Positions 6,254-12,811 of a DNA stretch of 14,344 nucleotides are shown one piece after another (within the stretch, counting starts at the first letter, position 1; each line of letters opens with the position of its first letter). A model generated the notes under the pieces. That model was not told the origin of the DNA. It saw only the letters and a program-made list of their open reading frames with translations, and did no database searches. The stretch lies in the NCBI GenBank assembly GCA_039819565.1, contig JBCBRU010000178.1, positions 1-14,344 of the forward strand, given 5' to 3'. This DNA is from JAHQVK01 sp039819565. Lineage in GTDB: Bacteria; Myxococcota; Kuafuiibacteriia; Kuafuiibacteriales; Kuafuiibacteriaceae. Both the position numbers and the translations under genes were made by a program.

Positions 6254-7212
6254 GCGACCTCAGGCGAAGCCTGGAGGGCCGACGGGTGCTCGTGACGGGC
6301 GCTAACGGTTTCATGGGCTCCCACCTCGTGCGTCGCCTCCTCGCTCAGGGCGTCGGCGAGCTTCACGGTTTCTGGCTCGGGGAGCATCAGCTTCTCGACG
6401 GGTTGGATCTTCAGCTTCACGAGATCGACCTGACGGACCCCGAGGCTACCGCCACGGCGGTAGATGCCATTCGACCGGAGTTCATCTTCAACCTCGCGGC
6501 CATGGTGAACGTAGAGCGGAAGCTCAAGCTCGCCGGAAAGCTCTTCGCCGTCAACACTCAGGGGCCCATCAATCTCGTGACGGCGTGTGCGAGACACGGC
6601 TTCGAGAGCTTTGTGCACGTGGGGACCTGCGAGGAGTACGGCGACAACCCTACCCCTTTCACTGAAGACCAGGTCCCCAACCCCGTCTCGCCCTACTCTG
6701 CCTCGAAGGTCGCGGCGACCTACTTCTTCCGGATGCTCCACAAGACCCAAGGTCTTCCGGTGTCGGTCATGCGACCCTTCCTCACGTACGGACCTCATCT
6801 TCGAAATCGAATGCTCACCACCCTCCTCATCAAAAAGGGACTCGCGGGGGAGAGCCTCCCCATGACCCCCGCGGAGCAGACGCGCGAGTTCAATTACGTC
6901 GAAGATATCGTCGCGGGATTCGTGCAGGCGGCGGAGTCCCCAGCCGCTGACGGCGAGATCATCAACCTCGGCTGCGGCGAAGAGGTGCAGATCGCCGAGT
7001 TCGCCAAGCTGATGATGGAGCTCTTCGACGGCAAGCTCAAAGTCGAGCTGGGCGCTCTTCCCTACCGGCCTGGAGAGACCTGGCACTTCTATTGTTCCAA
7101 CGAGAAGGCCAAGCGGCTTCTGGGCTACAAGCCACAGGTATCTCTCCGAGAGGGACTTGAGCGCACCATCGAATGGTACCGAGCCCGTCCGGAGATCGTG
7201 GAGGCTATATGA
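6250..7212 (+). CDS. NAD-dependent epimerase/dehydratase (SDR) of CDP-sugar operon
   Basis: An extended SDR of 320 residues acting on a nucleotide sugar. The dinucleotide motif is GANGFMG (17-23), NLAAMVNVE occupies the usual NxAA region, HVGTCEEYG carries Thr126, and YSASK gives Tyr149/Lys153. MRPFLTYGP and REFNYVEDI are standard substrate-domain motifs. All catalytic residues are present, so it is probably active. After RfbF and RfbG and beside a cupin, it most likely reduces or epimerises C4 of CDP-4-keto-6-deoxyhexose, comparable in role to abequose synthase or a C4 reductase. Which product forms cannot be read from sequence. ATG 6250 overlaps the previous stop, with GGAG very close upstream. 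Its own stop overlaps the cupin start. Confidence 0.85.
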   Translation: MSDLRRSLEGRRVLVTGANGFMGSHLVRRLLAQGVGELHGFWLGEHQLLDGLDLQLHEIDLTDPEATATAVDAIRPEFIFNLAAMVNVERKLKLAGKLFAVNTQGPINLVTACARHGFESFVHVGTCEEYGDNPTPFTEDQVPNPVSPYSASKVAATYFFRMLHKTQGLPVSVMRPFLTYGPHLRNRMLTTLLIKKGLAGESLPMTPAEQTREFNYVEDIVAGFVQAAESPAADGEIINLGCGEEVQIAEFAKLMMELFDGKLKVELGALPYRPGETWHFYCSNEKAKRLLGYKPQVSLREGLERTIEWYRARPEIVEAI

Positions 7213-7625
7213 TGGAAGACATCGAAGTGTTCGAGCTTTTCAAGCATCAGGACGAGCGCGGATTCCTCCTCAAAGCAGTCAAGAAGGAATACACTCACGA
7301 CCGCCCCTTCGGCGAGATCTACTTCGTGAGCGCGAGCCCGGGCACGGTGCGGGCCAACCACTTCCATCGTGTGGCTACGGAGTGGTTCGTCGTCGTTCGC
7401 GGGCAAGGTGTGTTGACCCTCGCCGACGCCGAGGAGCCCGAAAAGCGTCGTCAGGTCAAGATGGGGGGAGACGACCGGGTATGCGTGCGGATACCCCCCG
7501 GGGTGGCTCACGCGATTCGGGCGGTGGGGGACGAGGACATGCTGATGATGGCCCTCGCTGACAAACCCTACGACCCAAACGACACGGACACCTATCCGTT
7601 GGAGATCGAAGCCTCGGGCGGATAG
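7209..7625 (+). CDS. Cupin sugar epimerase/isomerase, CapF C-terminal-like
   Basis: A single-domain cupin of 138 residues. The metal-site pattern is visible: HFH (His51, His53), Glu58 in ATEWFVVVRG, and His101 in PPGVAHAI. The order ASPGTVRANHFHRVATEWFVV...IPPGVAHAI resembles the C-terminal cupin of CapF and the WxcM/RmlC-like sugar cupins, which epimerise or isomerise 4-keto sugars. Here it probably acts on CDP-4-keto-6-deoxyglucose at C3 and/or C5 before reduction by the SDR; this is inferred from the operon. ATG 7209 overlaps the SDR stop, but a second ATG at 7212 has better spacing (7 nt) from GGAGG and may be the real start. The last 34 nt overlap the opposing regulator gene. Confidence 0.8.
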   Translation: MMEDIEVFELFKHQDERGFLLKAVKKEYTHDRPFGEIYFVSASPGTVRANHFHRVATEWFVVVRGQGVLTLADAEEPEKRRQVKMGGDDRVCVRIPPGVAHAIRAVGDEDMLMMALADKPYDPNDTDTYPLEIEASGG

Positions 7626-8275
7626 CGGGCGGAGAGTAGATGCGGCGCCGTCTGCCGCCACTCACGCAGCCGATACTGAATCTTCCGGACACTGATCCCG
7701 AGCATGCGGGCGGCACGGCCCGTGCTCCCTCCGGTCGCTTGCAGCGAGCGGAGAATAGCTACCTTTTCGATCTCTTCGAGACTCGAGCCCGGAATCCGGA
7801 CGTCATCCCACTTCATCTGGGAACGCAGCTCCTCGACCTCCTTGAGCTGCTCATCCCGCCGGACCTCTCTTTCAATGATTCGGGCGGCCAAGCGCCGGTC
7901 GATGGGGAGAGGCAGGTAGGCGCGGGCTCCACGATCGAAGGCCTCCGCGATGCGGCCCCCGTCCTCGGCCTGAGCCAAGACGATCACGATTGGTGAATCG
8001 CCGCGGAGGTTCGCTTCCTCCAGAAGCGAAAACGGCATCCCGGGGGGCAGCGCCGTAAGAACCACCTCGGGACTGCGGGTCTCGAGGCGAGCACGGGCCG
8101 CGTCAATGTCCCGCGAGAAATCGACGATGTATCGATCAAGAAACGAGCCACTGAGCGCGATCTCGGCCCGACCCGTAGGGTCATACACGAGGACACGGTG
8201 TCGGGGTGAGGACGGGAGGGGAAGTGGTTGCGCGCTCACGCGCAAACTCTTCAGCAGTTCACATGCCAGCTCCAA
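7592..8275 (-). CDS. Orphan regulator: degenerate receiver domain plus Fis-type HTH
   Basis: Up to 227 residues. Residues about 26-138 follow the receiver-domain pattern (RVLVYD, then VVLTALPPGMPF, then PIVIVLAQAEDG, then ARAYLPLPID). The phosphoacceptor Asp is Ala75 and the conserved Lys is Leu123, so ordinary phosphorylation is unlikely. Residues about 163-206 form a Fis/NtrC-type helix-turn-helix (EKVAILRSLQATGGSTGRAARMLGIS...IQYRLREW). There is no AAA+ sigma-54 domain between them, only a short helical linker. It probably binds DNA as a dimer independently of a kinase. The longest start is TTG at 8275; GTG at 8239 (13th codon) also gives a full domain, and neither has a convincing ribosome-binding site. 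It is convergent with the sugar operon and divergent from rlmN. Target unknown. Confidence 0.8.
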   Translation of the reverse strand: MELACELLKSLRVSAQPLPLPSSPRHRVLVYDPTGRAEIALSGSFLDRYIVDFSRDIDAARARLETRSPEVVLTALPPGMPFSLLEEANLRGDSPIVIVLAQAEDGGRIAEAFDRGARAYLPLPIDRRLAARIIEREVRRDEQLKEVEELRSQMKWDDVRIPGSSLEEIEKVAILRSLQATGGSTGRAARMLGISVRKIQYRLREWRQTAPHLLSARYPPEASISNG

Positions 8276-8286
8276 AGGTCTGACCT
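8276..8286. promoter_or_regulatory. Short palindrome at the regulator start, possible operator
   Basis: AGGTC-T-GACCT is a perfect 5-bp inverted repeat around one central base. It sits immediately before the TTG start of the Fis-type regulator, or 36 nt before the alternative GTG start, in the space shared with divergent rlmN. It would suit autoregulation. Such short palindromes also arise by chance, so the call is weak. Confidence 0.25.
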
Positions 8287-8409
8287 ATTGGCCGGACCGC
8301 GCTCAGGCTAAGGGGTCCTCCGAGTGTGATCGCGGTCTCGCGAGCGAGGGAGGTTACCGTCACAGAATCCTGCTGGGAAAGGACGTCCCCCGACGGTAAC
8401 ACTCGCAGG

Positions 8410-9423
8410 GTGCGTCCGCGCCTTCTCGACCTTGGGCCCAACGCCCTCACCGAGCACTTGGACGGCCCGGGTCGTTCGCGGGAGGTCTTCCGCAGCCTTG
8501 CCGCAGGACGGGACCCCTTTCACGACCCTCACCTCGCCGCTGGTCTCCGGCGCCGCCTCCGCGACTGCGTGGATCCCCTGACGCTACCGAACCGGAACAC
8601 CCGTCGAGCCGAAGATGGAACCACCAAACTGCTCTTGGAGCTGCCGGATGGACGAGCGGTCGAGACCGTCCTCATCCCGGAGAAGACCCGGACCACCCTC
8701 TGCGTCTCCTCCCAGGTCGGCTGCGTACGGGGCTGCGGCTTCTGCCTGACCGCAACCATGGGTCTGGTCCGAAACCTGGACGTCGGTGAGATCATGAGCC
8801 AGGTGCACGCCGGCCTCGCTCACGCCGCCGCTCTGGAGCTGCCCCCCCTCCGCAACCTCGTGTTCATGGGCATGGGCGAGCCCCTCGACAACTGGACCCA
8901 CGTCCGTGCCGCGATCGATATCCTCGTGGATGGGCGGGGATTCGGTTTCGGGCCTCGTCACGTCACGGTGTCTTCGGTCGGACCTTCCCCCCGCGCGATC
9001 CTGCGCCTCGAGGGATGCCCGACCCGCCTGGCTTGGTCCCTCCATGCCGCCCGCGAGGACGTCCGGAGGGGGCTCGTGGCCTCGCAGCGCCACACCGTTC
9101 AAGCTCTCCGCGACGCTTTCGTGGAGATCTACTCAGCCCGCAAGGACCCTCTCTTCGTGGAGATGACGTTGATGGCGGGGGTGAACGACCAACCCGAAGA
9201 CGCTGAAGCTGCGATCGCCCTCTTCGGAGCTTTCCCCAACGAGGTCCGATTCAATCTGCTTCCTATGAACCCGACCGATCGCGGCTTTCGTCCGAGCCCA
9301 CCAGCAGCCGTGGAGAGCTTCCTCGAGCGCCTTCGCGGGGCCGGTCATTTCGCGCTCACCAGAACTCCGCGGGGACAGGATGCGAGCGCCGCCTGCGGTC
9401 AACTTGCGGTGATCACGGGCTGA
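8410..9423 (+). CDS. rlmN: 23S rRNA (adenine-C2)-methyltransferase RlmN (radical SAM)
   Basis: Radical SAM enzyme that methylates C2 of A2503 in 23S rRNA (and A37 of some tRNAs) in the cytoplasm. From GTG 8410 it has 337 residues, a short but normal length. The iron-sulfur motif CxxxCxxC is Cys105, Cys109 and Cys112, preceded by Cys98 in TLCVSS. The mechanistic C-terminal Cys329 lies in SAACGQL. LVFMGMGEPLDN, TVSSVG, LAWSLHA, MAGVND and NLLPMNP all match RlmN rather than Cfr. GTG 8410 places RPRLLDLGPNAL at the N-terminus as in relatives. The frame also opens at GTG 8326, with AAGGGG 8 nt upstream, adding 28 less conserved residues. It stands alone, divergent from the regulator, and its last 25 nt overlap the opposing FkbM-like gene. 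Confidence 0.93.
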   Translation: MRPRLLDLGPNALTEHLDGPGRSREVFRSLAAGRDPFHDPHLAAGLRRRLRDCVDPLTLPNRNTRRAEDGTTKLLLELPDGRAVETVLIPEKTRTTLCVSSQVGCVRGCGFCLTATMGLVRNLDVGEIMSQVHAGLAHAAALELPPLRNLVFMGMGEPLDNWTHVRAAIDILVDGRGFGFGPRHVTVSSVGPSPRAILRLEGCPTRLAWSLHAAREDVRRGLVASQRHTVQALRDAFVEIYSARKDPLFVEMTLMAGVNDQPEDAEAAIALFGAFPNEVRFNLLPMNPTDRGFRPSPPAAVESFLERLRGAGHFALTRTPRGQDASAACGQLAVITG

Positions 9424-10322
9424 CCGTCGACGTCGACCCGCACCCAGTCGGGGCGCTCCGCCTCGGGATGCTGACGCCCCTCGAGCCCGTAGTTGGGCGG
9501 GCGGTACACCTCCGCCGCTGAACAGGCTCGCAATCCTGCCTGCGAAAGTAGATCTTCCCGAACGAAGAAGGCGTTGACGCCCGCGAGCTCGGCGTGGACC
9601 AGCCCGTAGCCTTTGGCCTTTCCCAGACGTGCGAGGGTCTCGAGAGAGGCACCGACAGCGCAGGTGCCGTCCCAAGGTTCTGCATGCGGGGGCTGCACGA
9701 TCGGATCGAGGCGGAGACTCGCGTTGTACTCGATGACCAGCACCCGGGGTCGCACCGCGCTCCCCCGCCAAATCCAGTAGTCGTCCCCGTCTACGTCGAT
9801 GCTGAGAAGATCGAGATCGTCGAAGAGACCAACTTCCCGAAGGATAGGATCGAGTGAGGCGGAGGTGATCCGGTCTGATCGAGTGTGGACTCGAGGACAA
9901 AGGCGGTACTTAGCTTCGAGCGCAGCAAAGTGGGAGGGATCCGGCTCTAAGAACAACCCTGACCAGCCCGCGACGTCGGCCAAAAGCACCGCATTACCCT
10001 CTCGCCCGTCTTGGATCCCGAACTCCACGAAGGTGCGTCGACCCGCTCCCAGGCGATCAAAAAGGGCCGCCAGCACGCCATCCTCGCCGTTCTGACTGAA
10101 CACCCGGTGCTCTGCAGCGGCCAGGGGACAGGCTTCGAAGTGGTTCGGAAATCGCGCCGCGAGACCTGCGAGCGCCGCATAACGGGACGCCCGCGTCATC
10201 CCCCTCGCCGCCTCTCGAAGGCGGTTCAGCTTCCCGTGACCCGAGGCCCGGACCAAAGCGCCCCGCGCCCAGCTCGGCACAACCACCGTCGCCTTCTCGT
10301 GCGGGCAGCGCTCGCGCGTCAA
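9399..10322 (-). CDS. FkbM-like SAM-dependent methyltransferase
   Basis: Up to 307 residues. The conserved core begins near residue 74: VFSQNGEDGVLAALFDRLG, then RTFVEFGIQDGREGN (97-110) as the SAM-binding Gly-rich loop, GWSGLFLEPDP (119-129) with the acidic residue after strand 2, and LDLLSIDVDGDDYWIW (170-185), followed by PRVLVIEYN. This is the layout of FkbM-type proteins that methylate sugars or other small groups and are often found among glycan genes. There is no signal peptide or membrane segment. The start is uncertain: TTG 10322 leaves only 23 nt to the divergent GT4 gene, while an ATG at 10199 (residue 42) would keep the whole core and leave more promoter space. The acceptor is unknown. 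Confidence 0.8.
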   Translation of the reverse strand: MTRERCPHEKATVVVPSWARGALVRASGHGKLNRLREAARGMTRASRYAALAGLAARFPNHFEACPLAAAEHRVFSQNGEDGVLAALFDRLGAGRRTFVEFGIQDGREGNAVLLADVAGWSGLFLEPDPSHFAALEAKYRLCPRVHTRSDRITSASLDPILREVGLFDDLDLLSIDVDGDDYWIWRGSAVRPRVLVIEYNASLRLDPIVQPPHAEPWDGTCAVGASLETLARLGKAKGYGLVHAELAGVNAFFVREDLLSQAGLRACSAAEVYRPPNYGLEGRQHPEAERPDWVRVDVDGQPVITAS

Positions 10323-10345
10323 CGCACCTGTACTAGGCTTCGTCC

Positions 10346-11554
10346 GTGTCCCTCCCCCGCCGCGTGCTCACCGTGAGCTTTGGCTACCCTCGGCCGAGCG
10401 CCCCGGGCCGGATGCTCTTTACCCACGAGCAGGCCAAGGGCCTCTTGCGGCAGGGCGCGGAAGTGACCGCCGTCGACCTGGATGATGGCCAGCCCCCAGG
10501 GCGCGCGGTCTACGAGGGTGTCGTTGTCGAGCGCATCCCGCTGCCGCGAAGCCTTCGAGCGGCGCCCCATCGTGCCCTTCGCACCCTTTTGGGAGCCCGA
10601 CGTCGAATCGCCGACCTCGTGCGCGGAACAGACCCGGATCTCGTGCTCCTCAGCTTTATCGAGCACAAGTATCTCCCGCTGTGGTCCGCCTTTGCCGGCC
10701 CCCGCGTCCGGCGCGCTCTCACCGCGCACGGGGTCGACGTGCTCGCCTCCGATCTCCCGGTCCCCCACCGACGCCTGAGATCCTCGCTCCTCCGCAGGGC
10801 CGATTTCATCTTCGCCGTCAGCCCGGCCACCGCGGCGTTGGCCACGAGGCTGCGTGGACCTCGGGGCTCCCCGGTGACGGTGATCGAAAACGGTGTCGAT
10901 CACCGAAAACTCGACCGGGCCCTGACGGTGTCGCCCTCTCGGCACCGAGAGCGCCTCGGGTGGTCATCGTCGAGACCCGTTCTTCTCTCCGTAGCCAATC
11001 TGGTGCCACGAAAGGGCCTGGACCTCGTCCTCAGAGCGGCCGCGCTGGCGGGAGAGCACCGGGACTTCGACTACATCGTCATCGGTCGAGGACCGGAGCG
11101 CGAGCGACTGGGCGCACTCAGCCGTGAGCTCGGCCTTTCCGAGCGCGTGCGTTTCTTGGACCGGCCCCTCGAGGACGAGGAGCTCGCCGCGGCCTTCGTC
11201 GCCTGCGATCTATTTGTGCTCGGGAGCCGCACCGTGCTTAGTCCCGCGGGGATGGAGGGTTTCGGCGTGGCCTATGCGGAGGCAAGCTACGCGGGAAAAC
11301 CTGTGGTTGGGGGCCGCAGCGGGGGGGTGCCCTCGGTGGTCGAGCATGGCGTCACCGGATGGCTCGTCGACCCCGACGCCCCTTCCGCGGTGCTCGACTT
11401 GGCGGCCCACTTGGGTCGACTGCTGGATGAGCCGAATCTGCGCACGCGGATGGGCCGCGCCGGCCGGGCTCGAGCCCGAGCCCGTTTCGATTGGGATCTC
11501 AACGCGCGCCGCGTGCTGGAACACACCGCGGAGCGGACGGCCGCTACTTCTTAG
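10346..11554 (+). CDS. Glycosyltransferase family 4 (GT-B, retaining)
   Basis: This 402-residue cytoplasmic GT-B glycosyltransferase has the N-terminal acceptor domain at about 5-180 (VLTVSFGYPRPSAPGRM, then LTAHGVD, then FIFAVSPATAALA, then VIENGVD at 179-185). The C-terminal donor domain has VANLVPRKGLDLVLRAAAL (Arg222/Lys223 for phosphate binding) and the retaining E-x7-E pair Glu304/Glu312 in MEGFGVAYAEASYAGKPVVG. A GGVPSVVEHGVTGWLVDPD segment completes the GT4 signature. The sugar and acceptor are unknown; an outer-surface polysaccharide is likely. The GTG start at 10346 has no clear ribosome-binding site. TACTAG (10331-10336) lies 9 nt upstream and could be a -10 box for a near-leaderless mRNA. 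The 3' end overlaps the ompH gene by 11 nt. Confidence 0.9.
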   Translation: MSLPRRVLTVSFGYPRPSAPGRMLFTHEQAKGLLRQGAEVTAVDLDDGQPPGRAVYEGVVVERIPLPRSLRAAPHRALRTLLGARRRIADLVRGTDPDLVLLSFIEHKYLPLWSAFAGPRVRRALTAHGVDVLASDLPVPHRRLRSSLLRRADFIFAVSPATAALATRLRGPRGSPVTVIENGVDHRKLDRALTVSPSRHRERLGWSSSRPVLLSVANLVPRKGLDLVLRAAALAGEHRDFDYIVIGRGPERERLGALSRELGLSERVRFLDRPLEDEELAAAFVACDLFVLGSRTVLSPAGMEGFGVAYAEASYAGKPVVGGRSGGVPSVVEHGVTGWLVDPDAPSAVLDLAAHLGRLLDEPNLRTRMGRAGRARARARFDWDLNARRVLEHTAERTAATS

Positions 11555-12092
11555 CCTTCTTCTTCGCGGAAGCCTGGTTGTACTTCCGAATGACCTCGTT
11601 GGTGAGGTCCAGGTGGTTCTTGGCGAAGAGCAAGCTGCTCTCTTGCGCCTCGAGGATGAGGGTGTAGCCGCCCGCCTTCCCCATGTCCGCAATGATCCCT
11701 CGCATTCGCTTGGTGATCTTTCCCAGAGCCTGGGCTTCGAGACGCTTCAGCTCCTGCTGCTCCTTCATCAGGGTCTCACGCAGAGCGAGGAACTTCTTCT
11801 GGAAGTCTCGCATCTTGGCCTGAGCGGCGGGGTCAGAGGGGTCAAGGCCCTGATCCTGCAGCGCCTTTTGCATATCCTCGAGCTCCTTCTCCTTGCCGCG
11901 AAGCGAAGCCTGCTTCTTCTTGAAGGTGGCTTCGAGGCTGGACTTGGCCTTCTTGCCGTCTTCGACCTCGACGATGGCGCGCTGGAGATTGACGTAGCCG
12001 ATTAGCTCTTCAGCGGCGACGCTGCTTCGCTCGAAGGCGAGAGTCCCGACTAGGACGGCGGCGCTGAGGACGGCGATGCGTGAGATTCCCAT
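11544..12092 (-). CDS. ompH: OmpH/Skp family periplasmic chaperone
   Basis: From ATG 12092, 182 residues with a signal peptide (MGISRIAVLSAAVLVGTLAF, cleavage probably after SVAA at residue 27). The mature start EELIGYVNLQRAIVEVEDGK is the usual OmpH/Skp opening strand and helix. Residues about 48-135 are Lys/Glu/Gln-rich heptads that would make the coiled-coil arms of the trimer. GYTLILEAQESSLLFAKNHLDLTNEVIRKYN returns to the body domain. Skp-type proteins hold unfolded outer-membrane proteins in the periplasm. The C-terminal tail SAKKKAKK is very basic. Unlike many ompH genes it is not next to bamA or lpx genes here, so it may be an additional paralogue. The same frame is open up to 12770, but the signal peptide fixes the start at 12092. 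Confidence 0.9.
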   Translation of the reverse strand: MGISRIAVLSAAVLVGTLAFERSSVAAEELIGYVNLQRAIVEVEDGKKAKSSLEATFKKKQASLRGKEKELEDMQKALQDQGLDPSDPAAQAKMRDFQKKFLALRETLMKEQQELKRLEAQALGKITKRMRGIIADMGKAGGYTLILEAQESSLLFAKNHLDLTNEVIRKYNQASAKKKAKK

Positions 12093-12107
12093 GGCTTGAC
12101 CGCGGTT

Positions 12108-12136
12108 CGCTAACGAAGGGAGGCCCCTCCCGTCAA
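12108..12136 (-). promoter_or_regulatory. Weak promoter candidate with inverted repeat upstream of ompH
   Basis: On the minus strand TTGACG (12136-12131) is a good -35 box, but 17 nt later only TTAGCG (12113-12108) can serve as -10. Between them lies a 6-bp inverted repeat GGGAGG-GG-CCTCCC (12131-12118) that could be an operator. ompH needs its own promoter here because 86 nt separate it from the upstream gene. The assignment is tentative. Confidence 0.25.
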
Positions 12137-12178
12137 GCGACCGAATTGAAGTCCTGACGTCTGGGTCGGCTCGAATGT

Positions 12179-12811
12179 TCAATCGCTTCCGGCGGAAGCA
12201 CCTACGGAAGTGCGCAGAGCGAGAATTCCCCACACCCCAGCTCCTGCGGCGGGGAGAAGGGAAAGGAGAAGGCCGAGACCGGCAGGCCTCGCCATGGACG
12301 CGAATGCCAAGATCCCTGACACCGCGAGGGCTCCGGCCACGGCGCGATGCACGCGACGCCAGCGAGGAGGCGGCGTGGACGGCTCGGTCCCGAGTCCGAA
12401 GGGGCTCGAGGGCGGCAGCGACGGGAGGAGTGCCGCCATTCCCAGCAGCAACCCGCCCACCAGGCCGGCCGACATCGGATGGAGCCCCTCCAGGTCCCCG
12501 GTGACGACCGCCAAGAGGATCGCATGGGCGCTGAAGAAAAAGGCCATGATCCAAAGAAGCAGCGCGTCCCCGGCGGGGGAGCGCCGCTCCAGGGGGCGAT
12601 CGAGACGTCGAGCAAGGGTGAGGACAAGGCCTGCGAGGGCCGGGAGCAGGAGAAGCAACACGACCAGCCGAGGGCTGGGTTGGTTCGCGACCGCCTCCGG
12701 AAGCCTCCGTTCCATGACGAAAGCGCTCAGTCCCAGCTGTCCCCAGAGGAGCGCCAAGGGCAGCACCCACCGGAGCAAGGTCGAGGAATGAGGGGGTGTG
12801 GATGCGGTCAT
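12179..12811 (-). CDS. SdpI-like multi-pass membrane protein
   Basis: The ATG at 12811 overlaps the stop of the DapA-like gene (ATGA), giving 210 residues. Hydrophobic segments lie at about 13-32, 48-66, 82-103, 113-130 and 156-173, with a last one near 176-198, so roughly six membrane spans. The stretch SAGLVGGLLLGMAALLPSLPPSSPFGLGTEPSTPPPRWRRVHRAVAGALAV resembles, in order, the SdpI pattern of a membrane helix, an N/P-x-x-x-G-x-R-T loop and W-x-x-x-H-R before the next helix. The key loop Arg is Glu here (GLGTEP). SdpI-type proteins include an immunity/sensor protein for a killing peptide in Bacillus, but most members are uncharacterised. The family call is by eye and moderate. Confidence 0.6.
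   Translation of the reverse strand: MTASTPPHSSTLLRWVLPLALLWGQLGLSAFVMERRLPEAVANQPSPRLVVLLLLLPALAGLVLTLARRLDRPLERRSPAGDALLLWIMAFFFSAHAILLAVVTGDLEGLHPMSAGLVGGLLLGMAALLPSLPPSSPFGLGTEPSTPPPRWRRVHRAVAGALAVSGILAFASMARPAGLGLLLSLLPAAGAGVWGILALRTSVGASAGSD

Noticed and set aside
8295..8321. GGACC...GGTCC inverted repeat between the regulator and rlmN
   Set aside because: A 5-bp stem with a loop of about 15 nt is expected by chance in sequence of this composition.
12093..12770. N-terminal extension of OmpH by 226 residues
   Set aside because: The extension is Arg/Pro-rich, lies antiphase inside the SdpI-like gene and would bury the clear signal peptide that begins at 12092.
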